The notes beneath the pieces were generated by a model. It was not told where the DNA came from. It searched no databases and saw nothing but the letters and a program-made list of their open reading frames with translations. This document shows, in pieces, positions 26,365-34,435 of a stretch of DNA of 64,000 bases. The position numbers were made by a program, and so were the translations under genes. Within the stretch, counting starts at the first letter, position 1, and every line of letters begins with the position of its first letter. Source of the DNA: Legionella_C dresdenensis (lineage in GTDB: Bacteria; Pseudomonadota; Gammaproteobacteria; Legionellales; Legionellaceae); the NCBI RefSeq assembly GCF_042649825.1, contig NZ_JBHSAB010000014.1:1-64000 (forward strand), read 5' to 3'.

Positions 26365-27657
26365 ATGGAAAACAATCGCGGCCTTGCTGTTACCACAAAC
26401 TCATCAGCAGTTATCGATAGTATTAACCATTTTCAGGAGCAAATTCTTGCTTCTGGCCAATCAGGGCAACTCATTCTGGAGCAGGTACAAAACCATCCGG
26501 ATAATTTGTTATTACAAACCTATAGCGCGGTATTTTATCTGTATGCTCAACAGCTTGAACTCCGGCAACTGGCAGAGCCTCACTTGCTTGCCGCGGAAAA
26601 ATTACTTGGCAAAGGCAATTTACGGGAAAAAATGACTTTCGAGGCAGTAAAAGCCTGGTATCGCTTTGATTATAACGCTGCAATCACCATTTTTACCGGC
26701 TTAACCGCCCTTTATCCTCGCGATATCATGGCAGCGAAACTGGCCGAGTGGATTTTTTATTGTGCGGGTCAAGCTTATCGCGCCAAAGATTATCTGGCGT
26801 TGTGTGATCAGATTGCTTTAGTTAATCAGGATAACCCGCATTTTATTGCCATGCACTCTTTTGCCTATGAGCTTTGTGACCTACTGCCCCAAGCCAAGAA
26901 GCTTGCGGAGCAGGCAATCGCTATGGAAAAAATGACGCCCTGGGCTCATCACACCCTGGCTCACGCTCATCTAAGAAGTAATCAGATTGAAGAGGGAATC
27001 CGCTGTTTACGCACATTACAACCCACTTGGGATGCTATTCATTCGTTAATGCGTGGACATAATCACTGGCATTTGGCGCTTTTTTATCTTGCGCTGCGTG
27101 ATGAACATACCATACTCGATCTTTTTAGCGCTATTTCTGGCACGTTGCCTGAGTTACCGGTAGAACAGGTGGACGCGATTGCATTATTGTGGCGTATGGA
27201 TATGGCGGGACTGCCGCAAAATGAACTGCTAAATAAAATTGCGGCAAAACTGGGCGACAATCCTTTACAACTGGTTACTGGCTTTAATACTACCCATTTT
27301 GTTTATTGCCTGGCAAGAACCTCAACCGCCGAACCAGTCCTGAAGGCTATATACAACGGCGCAGAACAGATGACGCCCGGTTATCAGCGTGATTTATGGT
27401 TATCGGTTATTTTGCCTGCCTGTCAGGCTATTGTCAGTTACGTTAACCATGATTTTCAGACTGCCTGCGATTTGCTTGAGCCGATTATTACACGTTGCCC
27501 TGAAATGGGTGGCAGCGACGCACAGACTGAACTGTATACTCAAACCTGTCTGGCTTGCCTGCTTGCATTAAAGAAAAAAGATCAGGCATGGAACTTTTTT
27601 CAAAAACACTTGTCTCATTACCGCGACACGCCGCTGGCAGACTTTTGGTTTAGCTAA
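26365..27657 (+). CDS. TTC38-like tetratricopeptide-repeat protein
   Basis: The 430 residues consist of helical hairpin repeats. The central HNHWHLALFYLALRD and the late GGSDAQTELYTQTCL match what is seen in the TTC38 family, known in bacteria and eukaryotes but without an assigned function. No signal peptide or membrane segment. A DUF1415 gene follows after 45 bp, so the two may be co-transcribed. Confidence 0.8.
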   Translation: MENNRGLAVTTNSSAVIDSINHFQEQILASGQSGQLILEQVQNHPDNLLLQTYSAVFYLYAQQLELRQLAEPHLLAAEKLLGKGNLREKMTFEAVKAWYRFDYNAAITIFTGLTALYPRDIMAAKLAEWIFYCAGQAYRAKDYLALCDQIALVNQDNPHFIAMHSFAYELCDLLPQAKKLAEQAIAMEKMTPWAHHTLAHAHLRSNQIEEGIRCLRTLQPTWDAIHSLMRGHNHWHLALFYLALRDEHTILDLFSAISGTLPELPVEQVDAIALLWRMDMAGLPQNELLNKIAAKLGDNPLQLVTGFNTTHFVYCLARTSTAEPVLKAIYNGAEQMTPGYQRDLWLSVILPACQAIVSYVNHDFQTACDLLEPIITRCPEMGGSDAQTELYTQTCLACLLALKKKDQAWNFFQKHLSHYRDTPLADFWFS

Positions 27658-27702
27658 AAGAACGGTATGATCGCCGCTCCAAATAAAGTAAGGTACCTGC
27701 AC

Positions 27703-28233
27703 GTGACGATTGAACAACAGACCCGTAACTGGGTCGCTTCTTTTGTAATTAAATTAAATCTATGTCCTTTTGCCCGCCGGGAAATGGATCGCAATACGAT
27801 ACGTATTCAGGTCTGTGACGCAACCGAAATTGAACCGGCACTGGACGCCGTGATTACAGAAGCAAAATTATTGGATGAAACAGCAGATATTGAAACGACA
27901 TTGCTGGTTTTTCCCTCTTTCGTCAGTGATTTTTATGATTACCTGGATTTTGCTGATTTGGCTGAATCCCATTTACATTTGAATAATTATGAAGGCGTTT
28001 ACCAACTAGCCACTTTTCACCCTGATTATTGTTTTGCAGATAGCGCTCCTGACGATCCTGCAAATTACACCAACCGCTCTCCTTTCCCCATGCTGCACCT
28101 TTTACGCGAAGCAAGCCTGGATAAAGCTATTGCCTACTATGGCGACACATCAGCTATCCCGGATAATAATATCGCCTGTCTACGTCAACTGGGGCTGGAT
28201 GGAATTCAGAAATTGCTGTCTGGAACAAATTAA
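27703..28233 (+). CDS. DUF1415 family protein
   Basis: A 176-residue conserved gammaproteobacterial protein of unknown function. Family marks are TRNWVASFVIKLNLCPFAR near the start and YEGVYQLATFHPDYCFA in the middle. An upstream ATG (27667) is in frame, but the GTG at 27703 has AAGG 9 bp before it and gives the usual family start. Its last 30 bp of homology are duplicated 15 kb away, and its final residues (GTN) probably replace an ancestral end now stranded at 43194. Confidence 0.85.
   Translation: MTIEQQTRNWVASFVIKLNLCPFARREMDRNTIRIQVCDATEIEPALDAVITEAKLLDETADIETTLLVFPSFVSDFYDYLDFADLAESHLHLNNYEGVYQLATFHPDYCFADSAPDDPANYTNRSPFPMLHLLREASLDKAIAYYGDTSAIPDNNIACLRQLGLDGIQKLLSGTN
28193..28222 (+). 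repeat. 30-bp direct repeat, left island boundary
   Basis: This 30-bp sequence in the 3' end of the DUF1415 gene recurs without mismatch at 43165-43194. The distal copy is followed in the same frame by SDKKS and a stop, as expected for the original gene end. This is the pattern left by an element that integrates into a gene's 3' end. Confidence 0.85.
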
Positions 28234-28333
28234 TGGAACAAAAAGTGATAGATATGAGTTACATACAGCAGAATTGCTTTTAACATATTGGATTGATAGG
28301 ATACACTTTGTTTGAAAATATGGGGCTTTATTT

Positions 28334-28888
28334 ATGTTCAGATTTTATCCCAATGGCTTTTCTAGTAGTGAAATTAGACAATATACAGCATTTAATGGCG
28401 TTTTATGCATATCAAATTACAATCCGAAAGATTTTCATGCTGATTTGCTCGTTGGATTTAACCCTATTGGCAAATTAGTTAGCCTATCATCCACTTTTTG
28501 TAAAGAAGAGAATTCGTGTCTACAGAAACATATGTTTTCCATGAGTATTAATGAGGCCTCTGAGCTCACTTTAACTTTTAATTCATGCTGTTTCTATGTT
28601 GAAACCCTGAAAATTCCTGATGAAGTATTAGCAAATTTAGAAAATTGCCTTACATACTTATACCACCACTCACATTATCAGACAGCTGCAAATACACCTC
28701 TCAATCCTAAACCATTATTATTAGAGCTGGCTTCATGTGTAGCAGCACATAGTGCTGTTGCAAAAGAAAACCAGGGAAATATGGAGGAAATCGTTAAAAA
28801 CATTCCTTTCTTAATTCAAGCGATTACAGATACCTTTTATAATGAGGTGGAAAGGTTTGAGACAAGCGCAACGATGTCGCTTAGCTGA
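28334..28888 (+). CDS. orphan protein of unknown function
   Basis: The 184-residue protein shows no motif I recognise. Cys is common in the first 110 residues, and the C-terminal part is helical. GGGG lies about 8 bp before the start. It is the first gene inside the accessory island and more AT-rich than the genes to its left. Confidence 0.6.
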   Translation: MFRFYPNGFSSSEIRQYTAFNGVLCISNYNPKDFHADLLVGFNPIGKLVSLSSTFCKEENSCLQKHMFSMSINEASELTLTFNSCCFYVETLKIPDEVLANLENCLTYLYHHSHYQTAANTPLNPKPLLLELASCVAAHSAVAKENQGNMEEIVKNIPFLIQAITDTFYNEVERFETSATMSLS

Positions 28889-29027
28889 GTAAAAGCCGTA
28901 TTAAATTTAAGTCTGGTTAATCCACTTATCAAACTTATTTCTAATATAGTTACCACTAGATTTCCTCATCTTCTGCAGCAGCAATAGCCTCTGATAATTT
29001 TTCAGTATTGTCCAGCACCAGCCAATG

Positions 29028-29330
29028 TTAAATTAATGCTTCAATTCCGTGTCGATCAGCAATATTGAGTAATTTCAAAATAGCCCCATGGGCATGACGC
29101 TTACCTTGTTCCAGACTACGAACCATGGCTGCGCTTACATTAAGGTACTTGGCAAAAACAGCTTGGCTTACTTTTTGTCGTTTACGTAGTTCCTGAATTT
29201 CTTCACCTGTGTACTCTATCAATTCTGGTAAGTCATTAACGGTCAATTGCCGCAATGTTTTTTTATCAATAAGCTCAGCCCGGTGTAATCCTTCGGCAAT
29301 CGAATTAATGGTATCTTGTAAATTAGACAT
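29028..29330 (-). CDS. HigA/NadS-like antitoxin
   Basis: A 100-residue protein with an XRE helix-turn-helix (QAVFAKYLNVSAAMVRSLEQ, ~56-75) near the C-terminus, the arrangement of antitoxins encoded after their toxin. The gene upstream is a damaged RelE/HigB-type toxin, so this antitoxin has no intact partner next to it. Confidence 0.85.
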   Translation of the reverse strand: MSNLQDTINSIAEGLHRAELIDKKTLRQLTVNDLPELIEYTGEEIQELRKRQKVSQAVFAKYLNVSAAMVRSLEQGKRHAHGAILKLLNIADRHGIEALI

Positions 29331-29383
29331 TTTTATCTACCTCCCACAGCTCGCCAATAGTTATCATTCTCTGAATATCAAGT

Positions 29384-29574
29384 TCAGAAAGGTTTAGCAA
29401 AATAGCGGACAATGATTTTAATTTTTTTTAGTTCACCTGCAGTAATGTTACCTTTTTCATTTTTTGAGAACAAATGTAGCCAAATTATTTTATCATTAGC
29501 TTTATAGGCAAGAATAGTTCTTGATCCGCCACTTTTTCCTCTTCCCTCTTTGGTGTACCCTAATTATCAAATGT
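29384..29574 (-). pseudogene. truncated RelE/HigB-type toxin
   Basis: Reading the minus strand from 29574 gives about 60 codons with the family core GRGKSGGSRTILAYKAND and FSKNEKGNITAGELKKIK and a proper stop. The N-terminal half and start codon are missing; a stop codon lies in frame just before the conserved part. The stop of the ATPase gene is only 5 bp away, so the ATPase gene probably replaced the toxin's 5' half. Confidence 0.8.
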
Positions 29575-29579
29575 ATATT

Positions 29580-30707
29580 TTAGTCACTATCATTGTCTAA
29601 ATGCTTAACCCAGTCTTCAAACGCTTCATCCTCAAATTGATAAATTCCATAATTAACTTTCGTTATTAAATTTTTATTGGATAAACGTCTTAACGCATTT
29701 TGAGCCGTGTTTTTATTGACATTATTACCAATCCCAAGAGACTCACCTATCTTTTTCAGGGCCGATTGACCATGTAAGTCGCTAACACCATCCGCTATCA
29801 TTGATAAAATCACTTTATCGGCCGGAAGCAAAGCATCCCACTGCCGTTTAAAATGCTTATCACTAAAGACCTTTTCTTTGGTATAAGCTAAGGCAGATGA
29901 AGAACCTTGTTCTGGGTTACTTAAATAATATTCGATGTATCGCCTGAGAAACTCTGGGGTATTTTTAAGTTGTTCAAAAGCCTGCAATGCTTCATCTAAC
30001 TTAAGGGGGAATTTAGATATGTTATTGACTCTATTGACCATTGCCTCAACAAAATCGTTGCCTAATAATTCGAAGGGTTCTAACGGTGCCCAATTATAAA
30101 AAGGCTCAGAAGCAACCCCAAACATCCTTCGTAATGTATTTTCAGAACTTCCCGCAAAAATGACTTTAATGCTTTCTTTTCTTACATCCAAGGCAGCCCG
30201 TAGCGCATGGGCAAACGACGCATTTTCTTCATAAGCAAGGACTTGAGCTTCATCAATAACCAAAACTAATTTATATTTTTTTTGATCATAGGCATTCATT
30301 GCTTCCATTAATAATATTCCAGCTATACGCTTTGAGTCAGATAAGTCAGCTTCTAGCTGGCCTTCGCCAATCCCTGGGATTTTTCCAGATGCTTTAAGCC
30401 GCTTAATCGTGATTGGTTTATTTAAGCTTGCCCAAATTCGTGAAAAACCTTTAGGCTCTAATACTTTGTAAAATTCAGCAACAAATGCCGTAGCCGGATC
30501 CATCTCCAGCTCCCAAAGGCTGATATAAACAACCAAATAACCTGCCTTCTCAGCGGCTGGTATAAAATCTTTTTTTAGAAATTCAGTTTTCCCCATTCGC
30601 CGTCTCGCAAATAAGCCGCGGGCAGAAGTTAAGCCGATTTCAAAAAGATCTAAATATTTTTTAGCTAATAGGGGGCGGGCAAAATGCCAGTCATTTGGTT
30701 TGGACAT
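29580..30707 (-). CDS. ATPase_2-type AAA ATPase
   Basis: A 375-residue P-loop protein. The Walker A motif is degenerate at its first position (ARRRMGKTEF, ~32-41), Walker B is LVLVIDEAQVL (~146-156) and a sensor-like FAGSSEN follows (~185). The C-terminal ~90 residues look like a winged helix. This layout matches the bacterial and archaeal ATPase_2 family (PF01637), often on mobile DNA with unknown roles. A 33-bp fragment of a second copy is at 35990-36022. Confidence 0.85.
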   Translation of the reverse strand: MSKPNDWHFARPLLAKKYLDLFEIGLTSARGLFARRRMGKTEFLKKDFIPAAEKAGYLVVYISLWELEMDPATAFVAEFYKVLEPKGFSRIWASLNKPITIKRLKASGKIPGIGEGQLEADLSDSKRIAGILLMEAMNAYDQKKYKLVLVIDEAQVLAYEENASFAHALRAALDVRKESIKVIFAGSSENTLRRMFGVASEPFYNWAPLEPFELLGNDFVEAMVNRVNNISKFPLKLDEALQAFEQLKNTPEFLRRYIEYYLSNPEQGSSSALAYTKEKVFSDKHFKRQWDALLPADKVILSMIADGVSDLHGQSALKKIGESLGIGNNVNKNTAQNALRRLSNKNLITKVNYGIYQFEDEAFEDWVKHLDNDSD

Positions 30708-30841
30708 TACTTCTTCTTGAATTTTCTTAATTAAATTAAGAAGTATTATATACCTTACTCACTTATGGGCAATAGTGTAAATTTACTTGACCACTACATT
30801 TAACGTATAGTTATTATCTAATCGCAACTTAAAGGGACTTT

Positions 30842-31492
30842 ATGAAAATATATAAAAGGACGCATATTCCTGAAACAGTATGGGAGCTTTTTAACACCGA
30901 AAAGGGATTATCAATAGAATTGTTACAACAGGCAATTGATGTAGGCGATCCGTTTAAAACATATTCATTTGCTTTACAAATGATTGAAATATTTGGCGGA
31001 AAACGTCTGATTCAATACTACCGAGACAATCCTCCTTTTTCTATAATTGAATTATTACAATATAATCCTTACGCAATTCGAGATTTTATATGTCATGATG
31101 GTATCGATGAAAAAGGATATAGATTTCACAATTGGCTGCTTCAAAACAAATTAAAAATGCCTACTTTTCTGGTAAAAGACGGATTTTATCATATATCAGA
31201 GTTATGTGATGAGTCTGGAATAGAATATCTAAACCGGAAAATTCTTAACTCCCCTCAGCAAGATAAACAAGCTGAACTTGAAAAACTGGTACAACTTGGG
31301 ATGTGCGAGCTTTCGAAAAATAAGCGGGAAGTTTTAGCTGATAGCCTTTTTATTGGTCCGATTTATGGTTTTGATACTACTGGTGATCGATTTCTAATTT
31401 TCAAAAAACATCAACAGAAACACATCTTTAAAGACCAACTTGCCGTGCAAAATGAGGATGCCATTACAGGTATGGCGACGACAATGATTTAA
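30842..31492 (+). CDS. orphan protein of unknown function
   Basis: The 216-residue protein has no recognised motif and no signal peptide or membrane segment. AAAGGGA lies 7 bp before the ATG, a good ribosome-binding site. It is divergent from the ATPase gene with 134 bp between them. Confidence 0.65.
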   Translation: MKIYKRTHIPETVWELFNTEKGLSIELLQQAIDVGDPFKTYSFALQMIEIFGGKRLIQYYRDNPPFSIIELLQYNPYAIRDFICHDGIDEKGYRFHNWLLQNKLKMPTFLVKDGFYHISELCDESGIEYLNRKILNSPQQDKQAELEKLVQLGMCELSKNKREVLADSLFIGPIYGFDTTGDRFLIFKKHQQKHIFKDQLAVQNEDAITGMATTMI

Positions 31493-31661
31493 TTAGACCT
31501 GAATAGCTCACCCACTTGTTAATCCCCCGAAAAATAACTGATGTTAAAAGCATATTGTCTATTAATTTATAAATTGATAGACATTCATATATATTGGTTC
31601 ATAGCTACAGGCAAAATCTGCGGACTCTAATCCTGCCTTAGCTGAAAGATGGGAAAACAAC

Positions 31662-32327
31662 ATGAATATTAAATTACTTTTAGCAAGTCTCGGTCTTTCA
31701 TTAACCCAACTCTCTTTTGCATCCTATGACCTGTCATCGGTCAATATACCTGAAGAAGCACGACCGCAAATCGATAAAAGCTTAATTACTGAACAAATGC
31801 AAGAAATCCAGGAAAAGGGTTATATTGAAAGAAATAGCCTTAAATATGAATATTTAAATGGAATTGAAAGCCGGATTAATTATGAAGCACAAGGGAAGGT
31901 TAAAAGCACCCATCTTCGGAAAAGTTTAGCAGAAATATTTGCTGTTCCCTCATTAAAAACTGTTCCCTCGACGGTTAAAAAAACGACCTTAGGATTTGCT
32001 CCGGTGGGCACCTTTGACCCGAATGCCGGATGGACTGGGATCACTGAAATTTTTAAATCAAATGATATCGGTATCTGCCAATTTTCACATTTTGATTTGA
32101 AAGCCGGTAATGGTGCTTATTCCTTATCTAAAGACAATGATCGCCGCGATGTTAATGGCAAATACACGTATGTTGAAGTCACAGGTAAGGAAAATGAAGG
32201 ATTTGATTATAAGGTAGCGTGGTTTGAAGAGTTAAATATGTATACCTTAAGCTGTATTAATAAAGCCTTTTCAAAGGACTTTATCCAGCAGGTAATCAAT
32301 TTGGCTCAGCAAATCGATAGGGGATAA
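31662..32327 (+). CDS. exported protein of unknown function
   Basis: A Sec signal peptide is clear at residues 1-20 (cleavage probably after LSFA). The mature ~200 residues have two Cys (in IGICQFSHF and LSCINKAF) that could form a disulfide, which fits a periplasmic place. No family recognised. GGGA precedes the start. Confidence 0.65.
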   Translation: MNIKLLLASLGLSLTQLSFASYDLSSVNIPEEARPQIDKSLITEQMQEIQEKGYIERNSLKYEYLNGIESRINYEAQGKVKSTHLRKSLAEIFAVPSLKTVPSTVKKTTLGFAPVGTFDPNAGWTGITEIFKSNDIGICQFSHFDLKAGNGAYSLSKDNDRRDVNGKYTYVEVTGKENEGFDYKVAWFEELNMYTLSCINKAFSKDFIQQVINLAQQIDRG

Positions 32328-32340
32328 GTGATTTAATTGC

Positions 32341-32601
32341 TCATTGTTTTTTTGAACTGTTCAGGACTCCACTCAAGAGCAGCTTCTCTTTAATGGTTTT
32401 TACCTCGTGAGTGAATTTTTTAGGTCTTTTGGAATTTTTTCGACGTAATTGATAGGAAGATGCGGCCTGATCAGGACAATAAACGCCATTCAATCGAGTA
32501 TTTCTTTTTAATTCCCTTGATATTGTGGAAGGAGAAACCTTAAGTTCCTTTGCTATATCTTTTTGTTGATAGCCTGCTTTCAAAAATGCTGCAATTTACA
32601 A
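32341..32601 (-). pseudogene. IS30-type transposase N-terminal fragment
   Basis: The frame reads AAFLKAGYQQKDIAKELKVS and SPSTISRELKRN, the helix-turn-helix start of IS30-family transposases. The first residues are cut off by a stop codon, and after about 85 codons the frame ends without the catalytic DDE part. No inverted ends were found. Confidence 0.75.
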
Positions 32602-33002
32602 CGTAGTGCATAATTTAAATGTTTGGAGCCGGGTCTTCAAAGTGCTATAAGCAAGCAGTTGTAAGGCAAACCCTATTCTACCAATCTTAAAATAGACGGA
32701 TCACGTCTAAACAAGAATGCAATCAGGGTTCTAGGGCGTGTTTTTAAAGTTATTTCTGGGCTCCAAAAGCAATAAAATGGTCTGAATTTATGCTCGATTT
32801 CGTTAAATAGAGCCGGCTATTCGCCTCAATCGGCCAAAAATTCAGCCTCATTTTCTTGCTTTTTCGCTTCCAGAAAAACTTTAAAAACACGCCCTAGTCT
32901 GAAACAATAAATAAAAAATTTAGTAAACCAGTATAAATACGTATGTACAAACATAAGCAGATCGCATAAAATACGCTCAATATTTATTTTTTGGTGGTTA
33001 GC
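32602..33002. other. gene-free stretch with a MITE
   Basis: No credible reading frame. The stretch contains the 161-bp MITE-like element (32734-32894), AT-rich DNA on both sides and the upstream region of the gene at 33003. Confidence 0.6.
32734..32894 (+). mobile_element. 161-bp MITE-like element, copy 1
   Basis: Terminal inverted repeats GGGCGTGTTTTTAAAGTT and its complement bound a 161-bp non-coding unit flanked by TA on both sides. An inverted copy of exactly the same length and nearly the same sequence lies at 43904-44064. The TA flanks fit a TA target-site duplication, as made by IS630/Tc1-type transposases and some IS5-family groups. Confidence 0.85.
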
Positions 33003-33401
33003 ATGTCACTTTTTGTTGAGCTTGAAGGAACTGCCGGGATGATTCTTAAGCCCGGAAAGAGCAAATCTCTTTTTTTTAAGCCTTTTGAGTCAGCCGGTGA
33101 TGTTGCTTGCCGAGGCTCTTCAATTATTGTAGCGCCTGCCCTCCTAACAGGGGAATCAATTGCACTTATTGCATTAGCCGGCTGGGAACTATTAAAAGCT
33201 ATAGGCAATTTACTCACTTTTAATTTTTCAGAATTAGCAGAAAATAGTGCATGGGGATTTTCTTCTTTAGAAGCTGCTCCTATGGTTCTGATTACAGCGT
33301 TAGCAAGTCCATTAATTAATTTAGTTGATTTTATTGGCAGCATAATTACCTCAATAAATCAGCAAACAAATCCGCCAGAAATAGATTATTGTAGCCCCTA
33401 G
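33003..33401 (+). CDS. hydrophobic orphan protein
   Basis: A ~132-residue protein with two hydrophobic stretches (TGESIALIALAGWELLKAI and MVLITALASPLINLVDFIG) that could enter a membrane. Function unknown. Its 3' end runs into the 130-bp duplicated segment, so its last residues may not be original. The opposite strand is also open over most of this length, so moderate caution is needed. Confidence 0.5.
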   Translation: MSLFVELEGTAGMILKPGKSKSLFFKPFESAGDVACRGSSIIVAPALLTGESIALIALAGWELLKAIGNLLTFNFSELAENSAWGFSSLEAAPMVLITALASPLINLVDFIGSIITSINQQTNPPEIDYCSP

Positions 33402-33525
33402 AAAAGACTTGGCCTGACCTCGCTCGTGCTAGCATGGAATAATGCATTACTTTTGCCTGCAAAGCGTCCTGCTGTATGGGCATCCTGAAAGGCGCTTAAT
33501 TGCAAATCTATAATGGTTGAAGATT
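33396..33525. repeat. 130-bp duplication, detached copy
   Basis: 128 of 130 bases match 37635-37764, the 3' end of the 675-residue gene. Here it has no gene attached. It marks the left edge of a 4.1-kb sub-island (33.4-37.6 kb). Confidence 0.88.
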
Positions 33526-33546
33526 CTATTACTTAATTACTATAAA

Positions 33547-33867
33547 TTAAGAAGCGTGCTTAAGCTCTACGATATAATTAAGATGCTGTCGTCTTAATTG
33601 ATCTCTTATTAAAAGCTCTATTAATGGTTCGATAGAATATCCTAATGCATCCGCGATCTTTTTAGCGAAGGCAATTCCAACATCTTTTCTATTGTGCTCT
33701 ACATCACTTAGAAATTGCTTAGAAACTCCTATTCTCTTAGCCAATTCAACTTGTGTTATTTCATCGCTTATACGCAAAGAATGAACCAATCCACCAAAAG
33801 TCATATCATTCCAAACATCCTTAGTTACATCTAAAGCATTTAACGTATCTGTTGATTTAGTATTCAT
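33547..33867 (-). CDS. HigA-like antitoxin
   Basis: A 106-residue protein with an XRE-type helix-turn-helix (QVELAKRIGVSKQFLSDVEH, ~39-58). It overlaps the toxin gene by 11 bp in the order toxin-antitoxin. As usual for this class, it should bind both the toxin and the operator just upstream of the pair. Confidence 0.85.
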   Translation of the reverse strand: MNTKSTDTLNALDVTKDVWNDMTFGGLVHSLRISDEITQVELAKRIGVSKQFLSDVEHNRKDVGIAFAKKIADALGYSIEPLIELLIRDQLRRQHLNYIVELKHAS

Positions 33868-34129
33868 GGGGATTTACCTCCGTAACCTCTACAAATTCAA
33901 TTGTTCCGTTACTTTTAATTATATATATCGCACGCCATTGTTTATTTAATCGAATTGAACGCTGCCCTTTTCGATCGCCTAAAAGTAGCTCATCATGCCG
34001 CTTCCTTGTTTCTTCTAAACCTGATTTATTTACTGCCACTAACCAAGCTCTAAATTTTTCCTGAAGATATAATGGAGTCCGTTTTAAATCCTTTAAAGCG
34101 CTCTTTGTTATTTGGACTTCAGTTATCAC
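33857..34129 (-). CDS. RelE/HigB-type toxin
   Basis: A 90-residue basic protein with the RelE-fold pattern: N-terminal helices (SALKDLKRTPLYLQEKFRAW), central RSIRLNKQWRAIYII and C-terminal VTEVNPHEY. Members are mRNA interferases or gyrase poisons; the fold core is complete here, unlike the toxin at 29.4 kb. A 12-bp inverted repeat lies 19 bp before the start. Confidence 0.85.
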   Translation of the reverse strand: MITEVQITKSALKDLKRTPLYLQEKFRAWLVAVNKSGLEETRKRHDELLLGDRKGQRSIRLNKQWRAIYIIKSNGTIEFVEVTEVNPHEY

Positions 34130-34148
34130 ATTATTTCTCTTTTTATTT

Positions 34149-34178
34149 TAACAGTACACCTATTTTGGTGTACTGTTA
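34149..34178. promoter_or_regulatory. toxin-antitoxin operator palindrome
   Basis: TAACAGTACACC and GGTGTACTGTTA form a perfect 12-bp inverted repeat with a 6-bp spacer, directly upstream of the toxin start. The position fits autorepression by the antitoxin. Confidence 0.75.
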
Positions 34179-34291
34179 ATATTAATTAATATTTGTAAAT
34201 AAAGCTTGGGTTTTTCAGGTGGGCCAGAAAATTGATAGCGTCATTTAATGTGGGTCGAGATTCCGTGATAAAGTCAATTAATGTGTACGAC

Positions 34292-34366
34292 ACTTGCTGA
34301 CTACGTTATCAAATAAGAAGGAATGGGGGTATCTTTTTAAAGGCTAAACATTCATCACCCCAAACT
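34292..34366 (+). repeat. 75-bp direct repeat, copy 1
   Basis: The 75 bp from ACTTGCTGACTACG to CACCCCAAACT recur at 36190-36264 in the same orientation, with no mismatch found by eye. The pair brackets the Fic gene and the ATPase fragment. Confidence 0.88.
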
Positions 34367-34435
34367 CATAGAGCAACTAGATAAAGTACTACGATATTTA
34401 GCTCAAAAACATCACTTATGGGATTTGATAGTTTG

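Larger units (their letters stand above)
34130..34435. other. gene-free stretch between toxin and Fic genes
   Basis: It holds the palindromic operator of the toxin-antitoxin pair and one copy of the 75-bp direct repeat. A short frame after the repeat (IEQLDKVLRYLAQKHHLWDL and a stop at ~34438) looks like the end of a lost gene. Confidence 0.55.

Noticed and set aside
32984..33343. Minus-strand frame of 119 codons opposite the gene at 33003
   Set aside because: The plus-strand protein has plausible hydrophobic segments; the minus-strand one shows no pattern or ribosome-binding site. Some doubt remains about both.
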